Source of the DNA: Sabethes cyaneus | Taxonomy: Eukaryota > Arthropoda > Insecta > Diptera > Culicidae | NCBI RefSeq assembly: GCF_943734655.1 | Contig: NC_071355.1 | Span: 21,092,268 to 21,156,267 of the forward strand | DNA length: 64,000 nt | Direction: 5' to 3' | Part shown: positions 11,960 to 22,235 of the stretch, piece after piece | Layout of the letters: each line of letters starts with the position of its first letter | Position numbering within the stretch: position 1 is the first letter of the stretch | The notes under the pieces: generated by a model | The model's input: the letters and a program-made list of their open reading frames with translations, nothing else | Told to the model about the DNA's origin: nothing | The model's database searches: none | Translations under genes and position numbers: made by a program

Positions 11960-12681
11960 TCAATTCCCGCTTCTGTTTTTTTGTTTTCTGTTTTTCTGTT
12001 TTCTGCTTTCTGTTTTCTGTTTTCCTGTTTTCTGCTATCTGTTTTCTGTTTTCTATTTTCTATTTTCTGTTTTCTGTTTTTCTGTTTTTCTGTTTTTCTG
12101 TTTTTCTGTTTTTCTGTTTTTCTTTTTTCTGTTTCTCTGTTTTTCTGTCTTTCTGTTTTTCTGTTTTTCTGTTTTTCTGTTTTTTTGTTTTTCTGTTTTT
12201 CTGTTTTTCTGTTTTTCTGTTTTTCTGTTTTTCTGTTTTTCTGTTTTTCTGTTTTTCTGTTTTTCTGTTTTTCTGTTTTTCTGTTTTTCTGTTTTTCTGT
12301 TTTTCTGTTTTTCTGTTTTTCTGTTTTTCTGTTTTTCTGTTTTTCTGTTTTTCTGTTTTTCTGTTTTTCTGTTTTTCTGTTTTTCTCTTTTTCTGTTTTT
12401 CTTTTTTTCTGTTTTTGTTTTTCTGTTTTTCTGTTTTTCTGTTTTTTCCTGTTTTTCTGTTTTTTCCTGTTTTTCTGTTTTTCTGCCTTTCTGTTTTTCT
12501 GTTTTTTTCTGTTTTTCTGTTTTTTTTCTGTTTTTCTGTTTTTGTTTTTCTGTTTTTGTTTTCTGTTTTTCTGTTTTTCTGTTTTTCTGTTTTTCTGTTT
12601 TTCTGTTTTTCTGTTTTTCTGTTTTTCTGTTTTTCTGTTTTTCTGTTTTTCTGTTTTTCTGTTTTTCTGTTTTTCTGTTTT
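11960..12681 (+). repeat. (CTGTTTTT)n simple-repeat array with variants
   Basis: An 8-bp unit CTGTTTTT is repeated for about 700 bp, with degenerate lead-in (CTGTTTT, CTGCTTT) and scattered indels around 12400-12560. The unit contains no stop codon in any plus-strand frame, so long phantom frames encoding CFSVFLFF-type repeats appear. These are artefacts of the array, not genes. Confidence 0.97.
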
Positions 12682-12949
12682 GCTGTTTATCTGTTTATCT
12701 GTTTATCTGTTTATCTGTTTATCTGTTTATCTGTTTATCTGTTTATCTGTTTATCTGTTTATCTGTTTATCTGTTTATCTGTTTATCTGTTTATCTGTTT
12801 ATCTGTTTATCTGTTTATCTGTTTATCTGTTTATCTGTTTATCTGTTTATCTGTTTATCTGTTTATCTGTTTATCTGTTTATCTGTTTATCTGTTTATCT
12901 GTTTATCTGTTTATCTGTTTATCTGTTTATCTGTTTATCTGTTTATCTG
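12682..12949 (+). repeat. (CTGTTTAT)n array, about 33 near-perfect units
   Basis: Immediately follows the CTGTTTTT array and differs by one T-to-A change at the seventh base. The units are uniform over about 268 bp, in contrast with the variable block before. All plus frames are open (CLSVYLFI repeats); not coding. Confidence 0.97.
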
Positions 12950-12959
12950 TTTTCAGTCT

Positions 12960-13735
12960 TGTGTTTAATTTTTAATTTTAGATTAATGATTGCGTTATCC
13001 CAATTGAACAGTTTTTTACAGATAATTTATAGTTTTAAAAGACAATTTACATAATTTATAGTGGAAAAACACATAAAATTGATTTCAAAACCACTAGCGT
13101 GTTTAAACATCCGCAAAAGGTGGGGCACCTGACCTGTAAGAAGAATTTTTTGGCCTGAACCTAGGGCATTAAATTAAATTTGAATTTAGACTAATTTGGG
13201 CTCGTAGCTTTACTTTATATTGAACTGAAAAATTGGTCTTAAAATTGGATTCGAAATTGGACTCAAATTTAAAGTAATTTGGACTGAAATTTTTACTTGG
13301 AATTATACATGAACTCAGACTTAAAACGAAATCTGAAGTTGTTATTTGAAATTAGACTTGACATTTTTTTTTGAAATTGGAACTGATTTAAGCTTGGATT
13401 AATTGGATTTGAAATTAAAATTGAAACTTGACTTCAAATTGGAAATTAAGCTCGAAATTAACTTAGGATTGGTATTGAAATTGGACATAAATTTGACTTA
13501 ATTTAGGCTCGAATTTGGATTCCTAAATTTAAAGGACATGCTTTTGAACTTGAAGTTCAATTCAGTTAGCCTTCAATTTGGATTATTGTAAACTTGAAGC
13601 TTTACTTTGATAGTCGAGCAAAAAAAACATGGATTTTAAGAATTTTTATTTAAGGTTTAAACGTGAAAACCGAATCTATTCTTGCTTTTAATATATACGT
13701 TATTATTTTCTATGCAAAAAAATACGAAAAATGAC
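12960..13735. repeat. Degenerate TTGGA/TTGAAATT-rich AT repeat, no gene
   Basis: From about 13150 to 13600 the words GAAATTGGA, GAATTTGGA and ACTTGAAATT recur at irregular spacing, like an old, scrambled simple-sequence array. No open frame of interest. Confidence 0.5.
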
Positions 13736-13739
13736 AAAA

Positions 13740-13990
13740 ACGAAAGAAAATTTTTTTGAACGATTTTCGAAAATTCCATTGTTCGAATTTTCATTTCTGT
13801 TTCGTGCTAGAAGCGTTAATTCAACTCGGAGACTCATTTTTCGAGTTTTTCTGACTGTAGAGCCCACAGACAATTGATTTTGTAAAAAGAAATTTGACGT
13901 ATATCCTACAAATTATTTTTTTGCCCCCCGATTTTTCAAGCCAATTTCCAAGGGGGGGGGGGGGGGGGGTGACAAAAACTTTAAATATGA
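13740..13990 (+). repeat. Dispersed repeat A with an 18-G run
   Basis: Matches the reverse complement of 40640-40905. Shared landmarks include TTTCGTGCTAGAAGCGTTAA, CCACAGACAATTGATTTT and CCCCCCGATTTTTCAAGCC. Where the other copy has a short A-rich stretch, this copy carries 18 consecutive G at 13952-13969. Confidence 0.7.
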
Positions 13991-14770
13991 TTTGCAATGG
14001 CCTAACTATTTTTATAGGTTTTACTTTTTCATTTTCGTCTGTTCCGTTTTTCCTCTTTGTGATGTCCCGTTTTCTGTTTCCTAACGTTTATTCTGATTTT
14101 AGCTCCATTTTTTCCCTTTCTTCCAATTTTCTTTTTTGATCTTCCTTTCTACGTTTTTTAATCCGTCTTTCCTTTCTTCTTTTTCTGTCTGTTTTTTGCC
14201 CCATCTTTCTCCTTTCATTTCCCATTTTCCCGTTTTTCTCATTTTCACCATCAGTTTACTTTTTCTCTATTGCTATTCTTCTTACCCTTACGATTTTTCT
14301 TGTTTTCTTTATCGTATTTCTTTTTTTCGTCCCGTTTTTCCACTGTTTGTCTCCCTCGTTTTCTATTTTTCTGTCCGCTGTTTCCTTTCTCCCGCACCCT
14401 TATTTTCTTGTCCCATTTTTCGCCCCTTTCCTTAAACCTCTGTTCCGTTTTTTGCCAATTTTCCTCGTTTTTCGTCATTTTGTGTCCCGTTTCGACTTTT
14501 CCTTTTTTTCGCTCCCGGAATTCTTCTTTCTACCCTTTTTAACTCCTTTTGTAGTTTTCCGATTCCGACTTTTCCGTTCCTCCACTAATTATGTCCTGCT
14601 GTTCCTCCTTTTCTGTGTTTTCCGGTGTCGTTTTATCTCGTCTGTTTTTATTTTTTTCTCGTTTTCTTTTTTTCTGTTCTCGTTTCTCCATTATCCTGCT
14701 TCCGTATTTTCTCCTTTTTGTCCTACTTTTCTCCCGTTTTTTTGGTCTTTTTATCCAATTTATAGGCCGT
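13991..14770 (+). repeat. Degenerate polypyrimidine tract
   Basis: About 780 bp made almost only of T and C on the plus strand, with recurrent CCGTTTTTC-like words. The frames reported on it (F/S/L-rich on plus, K/E/R-rich on minus) are composition artefacts. Confidence 0.85.
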
Positions 14771-15162
14771 TAGGCCGTCTGTAAAAGGCCTTCGCTTTTG
14801 AAGCTCCAGAGCAGAGCCACATAAAAATCTGAGGGGGGTGTGTACAAGACACGACCGCATAGATGACGTGGGACTACGTAAGTCTATTGCAGGAACCATT
14901 GCACAAACTATTGCAGGAAAGCAACCTTACAGAAATTAAAGATTGTTTTTATCACCAATGGTTCCCCCTCGTTGAAGGGCTTATACCAACTCAATGCCAT
15001 TTTATAAACAGCACATCTTTTCACTACACTTCTAATGAAACGGCAAACATGCGTATTCATACAAAGAATCATATTATAACCGGACACTACAGCTGAGTAA
15101 TTCTCGCTGAAACGGGTCCACTACTGTCACGGGGATCATGCCACTACACATGTAATTTGATC
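14771..15162. other. No gene seen
   Basis: Mixed composition between the polypyrimidine tract and repeat B. A 77-codon frame at 14863-15096 has no recognisable motif. Confidence 0.4.
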
Positions 15163-15880
15163 AATGTTTCTTATAGCATTTTTTCTCAACTTTCCGTTGG
15201 TGGCCTTAAAATTAAAATCGGTTGGGGGAATCATGGCGAAAACGGCGATTTTTTGATAAAATCCAACAATTTTTTTCACTTCGTTTATAAACCCTATCTC
15301 TCCTGTTTACAAAACCGTGTCGTTTGTAGTTTGTCTTATAGCAAATTTTTGAAATATCACATTAAATTATATGAAAATTGTGAACCTTGCTACAAATAAC
15401 TGGTTGTTTTATTCAGTTAATGCCGTTGCACACCTAAGTTTATAAATGTTTCTTGTAGCATTTTTTCTCAGCTTTCCAATGGTAGCCTTTGAAAATCGGT
15501 TGGGAATTTCATGGTGAAAACGGCGATTTTTTGATTAAATCCAATATGGCGACCAAATCCAAGATGGCCGCCACAAAAATTTTTACTCCATTTGAAAACC
15601 CTGTTCTTCTTCTTTACAGAACCTGGCCATTTGTTAGTTGTTTCATGGAAAATTTATGAAATATCATATGATATAGATCTCAAGGTTTGCTCCAAATTTA
15701 ACTTTTCTTGAAACTGTTAGACCCCTTGGCGAACGAAAGGTCCACTATTTTGAAGTATCAAAAGTGTAATTCCTATTTTTTAACCATTTTCAAGCAATTA
15801 AGCGCAAAAGTACAAATATTTGAAGACCTTGTGTCAGTAGTGGCCCCGTTTCAGCGAGAATTACTCATCTATAGCCCACT
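15163..15880 (+). repeat. Dispersed repeat B (two internal units of about 280 bp)
   Basis: Two diverged tandem units start near 15163 and 15445, each with TAGCATTTTTTCTCA, AATCGGTTGGG and AACGGCGATTTTTTGAT. The whole stretch aligns with 40908-41064 plus 41523-42045. It carries the motif AATCCAAGATGGCCGCC. At 15347-15375 it shows the uninterrupted site at which a SINE sits in the other copy. Confidence 0.75.
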
Positions 15881-15923
15881 TGCCGGCGCACAACGGCGTC
15901 TTGCCGTAGATAATTTGCGGTAT

Positions 15924-16255
15924 GTTGGGACAAAGAACTTTTGTCATTTTTTCTGGTACACTTCCCCAACACAGTTGTCAAATTAGGCTAGGCTTAAGAA
16001 CGTTCGCAAGAAATTTGTTGGCACGAGGGGGCTTTGTCACCTCTTTCTGGCGTGCTCCCCAAGCAAGGACATCAAAATTGTCTAGGTTCAATCGCGGTGT
16101 TAAGAAATCTTGTCAAGACGAGGAGACTTCGTCGTTTGTTCTGGTTTACTTCCCAAGCACAGATATCAAATTGTTATAGGCTTAGATCGTCATAGAGAAT
16201 CTTCGGCCGGTTGGAACGGGGAGATTTTGTCACTTTTTTCTGGAAATCACGTTAA
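15924..16255 (+). repeat. Diverged 92-bp tandem repeat, about 3.5 units
   Basis: Units begin near 15924, 16017, 16109 and 16210. Shared blocks are TTTGTCA...TTTCTGG, CTTCCC(C/A)A(A/G)CA and ATCAAATTGT.TAGG. The period is close to 31 codons, so weak repeats such as G.FV..SG..P appear in translation. I do not regard that as coding. Confidence 0.6.
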
Positions 16256-16525
16256 TACTATGATGGCGTCTTTTCCATCCAATCAGATCACGAAGCGAGG
16301 ATTTCCAGTTGCACAATGCGTCATTTGATTCAATTTTTCAATACTACGTACTTCGAAACCAATAGGTTTCGTTATCGGTGTGGATGTGTAGCACATTTTC
16401 CGATCGATTGGCGTAAAAATATTTAAAATCGATCGGGAAACCGCTAAGCTATTGGCGCTCAAAATCTTTCATTCTTTCGTGACGCTCGTATATTTCGATT
16501 TTTTGGAATAACACCCTATCCCAAA

Positions 16526-16941
16526 CCTTGCCGTCAGGCTTGGCATACACATTTCGCTTCAATTTTGCTCTTTTGATAACTGCTCCTCAGCCAAGCAAAA
16601 TTTAAAAAAGTGATGTATGGGGCGTTTGTAGAATTTGTTGTTATCTACAATATTGCTGAAGTAAGCGTTACTGTGTATTTTGTATTTATGGTGCTATAAC
16701 GCTGCTACCCTCTTGATAGCAAAAAGAGCGCTCTTTTTGCTACCAACGGCATTGCTGCTCTACAGCACCGTAAATACTAAAGATAAAACTTCACTTTCTT
16801 CAGCAATATTATAGATAATTACTAGCTCTACAAATGTCCCATACATCAATTTCTCAAATTCTGCTTGGCTGAGGAGCAGTAATCAAAAGAGCAAAATCAA
16901 AGCGAAAAGTGTATGCCAAGCCTGCTTGCCGTAAGACGCGA
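16526..16941. mobile_element. Foldback element of about 415 bp
   Basis: Arms 16526-16725 and 16735-16941 are inverted copies at roughly 80 percent by eye. They share GGCTTGGCATACAC, TTTTGCTCTTTTGAT, CTGCTCCTCAGCCAAGCA and ATATTGCTGAAG. The centre is the palindrome TAGCAAAAAGAGCGCTCTTT near 16718. No clear target duplication was found, so the ends are approximate. Confidence 0.65.
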
Positions 16942-16950
16942 TCCTACGTT

Positions 16951-18853
16951 AAAAAACCCGACTTTATCCACCTAGTGGTGAAAGGAACCTTTGTTATAGG
17001 TCTTACTTGCTATTTGAGATGGAAATCGACACGTCTTCGGAACATAATTCATCTATTGGTTATCGTTGCGTAGTGCGTTGGTTTACATGAAATTTTTGAA
17101 AATTGAATAAGTTTACAAAATTTGAACAAAATAGGAACACTTAAATTTTGATAGATCCTTTTTTCATGAAATCATGAATTGTAAGGATAAGTAAGTTGTT
17201 ATTAATCTGAGTAAGTTCAAATAAAAGTAAGTTGTAAGAGGAAATTTTGTCCTTTAACATATACATTGTCTAGTAAAGGTCTAGTTTATAGGTTTTTGAA
17301 CTATGCATAGTTTCCTGTAATGCCATTCTATTTGAATCACATCAATAGAGTTTTCTTGAATAATTTTCATCAATTTTTATTAACTCACGCTGTTGTATTT
17401 TATACAACACGTGTAGGTTTTTCAACGCCATATTGTTATAAAGTTACAAATCGTTGTTTAACTAACGTATATTCTTCAACAAACTTATTGTAAGCAAAAT
17501 ATCATAATTACTCAATGCATTAATAATTTTAATTGTTAGGAAAATGTATGCAGCAAAACTATCAGCAAATGTAAAATATTTAAAATGTATCCGTCTGCTG
17601 GTAGTCGAGTAATTCGGAGTCAAAATTAGGGTATTTTTTATAATCAAATTCTACAGTTCCTAAACAAGCAAACATACAGGTATACTATTTTCAGCAAAGG
17701 TGTGTATTTTTACCATTTGTACAATTTTGTAGTACATGAAAAAGTCATACAACAATTACAAAAAGAGCAAAAATAGAAAAACTGATTTTACAAATTCATA
17801 TACAATAAATAAGATTTTTCTATCTTCGCTGCAGAGATAGAAGGTTACTGTCTTCAGCAAAATTTCTTGTAATAATATGCTCTATAACTTTGCAAAACAC
17901 ATCAATGTGTTATATTGACACTGAAGAAAAAATTTTTTTATTTCACTTTTTGGGGGATTAATCAAAATTTAAATTCCACCATACGATAGAGCTGGTTCGA
18001 TAAACCTAAAACCAAGTTTTCCCAGTCAAAACTCTAGTGCATACGTTTTCTTTTGTTTGGGGCTATTTTGCGCGCGAGTAACTGTGTTGCAAAAGTTGGC
18101 GCGAGTGTTCGAGGGTTAATATCTTTTAACCGATAAAACCAATTCTTATGAAATTTTGCATATATATTCGTAATGTCAAAACCTCTCGTTTGATATTAAA
18201 ATAATTGAAATTAGGTAAATTATCTTGGTTAAAATCATTATAAATTATTGTTAATTTTGGTGTGGTGTATACGGTTGGTCATAACTTTCAAATAGAACGT
18301 CCAATCAAAAAACCATTCAATAGTGATCTATTAGGATATATTATCTTTCAAATGAGACTAATAGCACATAAATCGGTTTGGCCATCTCTAAGAAACAGGC
18401 GATAATTATTACCTTGGTTTTTAGGCATAACTTTTAAACTGCTTGTTTGTTTTCAATTAAAAATTCCTGAACAATTCAGCTTTAATAAGGGCTTTTATTT
18501 GATACTAAGATCGTTGAAATCGGTCATGTAGTTCCTAAGAAACCCGTGTCACGTATTTTTCACATTTTTGCTTATAACTTTTAAACGAAACGTCGTATCA
18601 CGAAACAACTCAATAGTGATCTACTAGACAATAACACCTTTCAAACAAAAGTAATAGCGAACGATTCGGTTCAGCCATCTCTAAGAAACAGGCGATAGAA
18701 AAAATCATTACATAAATACACACACACACAGACATTGCTCAAATCGTCGAACCCTATCGATTGGTATATGTGACTTGGCCCTCCGGGCCTCGGATCAATT
18801 TCGTATTTTTCGACCAATTTTTAAACCTTTGTTATAGTACAACAAAGATAAAA
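16951..18853 (-). repeat. 2-kb unclassified repeat family, copy 3 (inverted)
   Basis: The left end CCACCTAGTGGTGAAAGGAA and the right end with GGCCCTCCGGGCCTCGGATC and ACCTTTGTTATAGTA are the reverse complement of the ends of copies 1 and 2 at 35.2-39.9 kb. The portion 18100-18760 matches them well. The middle differs and includes the sequence shared with 4826-5165 near 17590-17800. No transposase or RT frame was seen. Confidence 0.7.
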
Positions 18854-19098
18854 AGTGTTCAGAACAGATTTCATGACATTTTGACCATGCATTCAAAAGT
18901 TATCATCTATCAAAAACAAAAATTCAAGAAAATTCCGAAAAACATTGTTGCGCGAAAAGGGAATATCTTGGTTTTGAAGAAAAAAGACATCTAGAACAAA
19001 AGGATTGACCTCAAAATTTTTGCATGTGTAATTTGCATGCTTTATTACAATTTTGCAATTTATCTGAATTCAAAAAATATCTGAGTAGAGCGTTAGAC

Positions 19099-19208
19099 AT
19101 CCCAAGCAACAATGTGAGTTTTATTGTACTCTTATGGTGGTCTTCAACACCAATTGGTCTTAAATGCCATCATAAGAGTGTATTAAAACCCAAATTGTTA
19201 CTTGGGAT
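19099..19208. mobile_element. 110-bp hairpin MITE
   Basis: Nearly full-length palindrome from ATCCCAAGCAACAATGTGAG to its inverse ending AATTGTTACTTGGGAT, with paired CTCTTATGGTGG and CCATCATAAGAG inside. It is a miniature element with no coding capacity. A transcript would form a long imperfect hairpin. Confidence 0.7.
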
Positions 19209-22200
19209 GAGACAAGAAAAAGAGAAATTGGACTTTTTGACCTGGCGCTCCTCCATATAATTATTTTTGCATGAAAATCAAAAGTTCTTTTGAATGTACT
19301 CCTATGAAAAAATAGTCAGTAGTTTGATCACATCGTTTTTACGATGTTGCTCGTTAGAGGGTTACACTAGAAATGGAACTTCATTGAAATTGGATATAAA
19401 TTGGATTGAAATTGCACTTGTTTTCTACCAGTTTATCAGCTTTGCCGAATCTACGATTAGTTTCTCTAACTGATACACCTTCGTCTTTATAGGTTTTAGT
19501 CATTCTTACTTCTTTGTCACTCAAAACAATTTTTTTGCATTTTTGGCAGCTGTCAAATCGAGTAAATTTTCACAAAACAATTGGACTGTTGCAAAACACT
19601 TCATTCTACAATACACCTAATTTATTGAAAACACATGTTTTTGACAGATGTAACGAACACACGATCCTAGTAACCCATGGAACATGCCGTACTCATCGTA
19701 CAAAACATTTACCGCTTTACTTTCCGCTTAGTTAGAAAATCAAAAATTGAGAATTCGAAATGGAATTTAGCAGGACCGGCCGAAACTACCGTGTCCATCC
19801 ATTCACGTTTCGGCGCTTTAATTTGTTGAATGACACAGTAAAAGCAGTACCAGCAGCAGCAGCAGCAACGGCAGTAGTAGTAACGAATGCTGAACGGTTG
19901 ACCCGTGGTCGTAAATTTGTGGGATCCTTCTGGGAGCAGATGCCAACGAGGCGAACATCGTTCTTGTCATCGATGCTTGTAATTGGAAATGTTTCTGCAC
20001 ACGTACTTTATTGCCTGCCAGCAGCGCTAGCTACGGCTGAGCTGTTCAACTGTCATGCTGCTGCGCCGCTGCGCTAACTGGTATTGGGTATTAAGGATAC
20101 CCTCTACCAACCGAACCGTGTCGATGATGACGATATTGTTAAATGTTCTTTTCGAAGAAGAAAAAACTCTACCTTTTTCCATTCACGTTTCTTGAGAACA
20201 AGCAAAAAAACAACTTCAATCTCGCATTTCCATTTTGCCGTTCTCACATATCCGGCTGCGAAAGGCACGCGGTCGATAAAATCGCCCACTCCAGCAGATT
20301 CAGGTGTTTTTCCCGCTTTCCTGCTCGTACGGTGGCGCTTCACGCATGGATGTGGAATAAGAAACTAAGTAGGCGATAATTGCAATATCAATCTGCGATT
20401 GATCCATTGATTCCATTGCCAGGTGCTAACCATCCAACAGTATCAGCAGCAGCATCAATGGAAGATTGTAATATTTTCTGACAGTAGAGCAGCGGCTGCT
20501 TTGTTAGAGAATACCATTACCTTCAATTAGGATAGATGTTCGGCAACGTACCTGAAAATAGAGGAAAAAATTATTTGCATTAATACCAGGCTGGATTTGC
20601 TAAGTACACATTGCTTATCCCTAGTTATGCCACATAAATTTAAAAAGGTTTTTTTTCTCCTGCAATAATAATTTATAATGCAAAAGCCAAAAGCTGTAAT
20701 AACATAAAACAAACCAACCATTGCGCTACTGCTGGGTTTCACCGCTCGACAGCTATAGGTACCAACCGGCTCACAGTAAACAGTAAATCTCGTTAGTCTC
20801 TGCGTTGGAAATGAAATGCACCGCGCCCCTTGCGGTGCTGGGAAGCTGGGAAGCTGGGGTTTCAATGACAATTCGTTACTCGAATCGAGCTAACGTGCCA
20901 GAAGACGCCATCGAAGGGTTTAAGATTGTGTTCCAGTTTGAAGCATGAAAAATGTCTTCTAAAAATGGAATCATTTCTTCCTAGAACAGCTCAATTTGAA
21001 CATAACTATCTCCAGTCTCCACTACCATCCTACAGTAACATTTTCCATGGCCTACCTTTTCTGGTTATGTTTTATGTGTCACCGAGCGCAAACCAAACCG
21101 AAATGGCACCAACCGAAAACCGAATGTATCTTCACTCGAATTCGTACCGAGCGGGACGGGAATACCTAATGCAAACAACGAATTGTGGAATACCGTACGG
21201 GGTCGTAGTTTTGGACGGCAGTTTTAGATACAAAAATGAATCCGTTTCCAAGTCAATTTTTGAATCAGCCAACAGTACCATCGGCAGAACCAGCACGTAC
21301 TCTTAATGGAGCACAGTTTTTGTGCTGCTTAGCTGCTAGAGGATGAATGATTATTATTTACTAACCGAACCACAAACAACAGACACACTGCATTCGGATG
21401 CATGGATGACCACGCTAAAGTAATCCATTTTGTCCCACCGCTTCGAGGTGAAAATGAAACTTTGAAGCCGGCTTAATTTCATTGGTGTACATACTTTTAT
21501 TATACTTGCACAAGTGTCCTTTGTTCGGGGTGTTAAACAATTTTAAAACAGAAGTGCAAACACCTGCTACTGCTGCCACCGCCGCTTATTTTAGGTGACA
21601 ATTTAATAACGACGCTAGGTCTCGTTCGGTAGAATTTTCCCCACTCATCTGCTTCAGTGTGGATCTGCTTATTGTACTGGTTGTTTGTTCAATTTTACAA
21701 CTTCTGCTTTACACTAAAAAAAAACTCAATGAAAAATATTGCTTCTGAACGATCAACCATCGAACGTCTTACAGAAAAATATTCCAATCGAAAAATGCAC
21801 TCCATCGCAGTGTGCTACTTAGAAACTTACAAAGCACACATCAGGCTACTACTGTCTAATGGCTTGGTTTGCCATCGTGTCAACATACGCCTTGCCTTTG
21901 GAATGCGTAACCGAGAGGTATTCAGCACACAACAACACACCCGTTGATCGTTCTGTAACTGACACGGCTGCTGATCGGGCAGGGATGGTCGCGGTCGGGG
22001 TCAGCCCGGCCGGCGCAAGCTGGACAATCGGATGGGATTTCAGCATGCAGAAACGCCAACCGCATCAAAGCTGGCGCGGTCGGGAAACCATAACAACGCA
22101 CGGTCAGCACGGTCTGCGGACCCCTCTGGACAGTTTGTTTTGCCGATGCACCAGAAGAAGGTGCCGAAAAAGAGGAAAACAGCGAATCTCTCTGTCATCT

Positions 22201-22235
22201 ATCTCTGTCCTATCGGCAGAAATTCTAAGAAATTC
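19209..22235. other. Host-like sequence, no supportable gene
   Basis: From about 19740 the composition is more balanced, with a GCA/GTA triplet run at 19840-19885. Several 60-130 codon frames occur on both strands, none with a signal peptide, domain motif or splice context I trust. It may be intron or intergenic host DNA. Confidence 0.35.

Noticed and set aside
11886..13054. Frames of 357-360 codons on plus rich in F, S, L, C
   Set aside because: They are produced by stop-free 8-bp repeats read in three frames at once; no gene signal.
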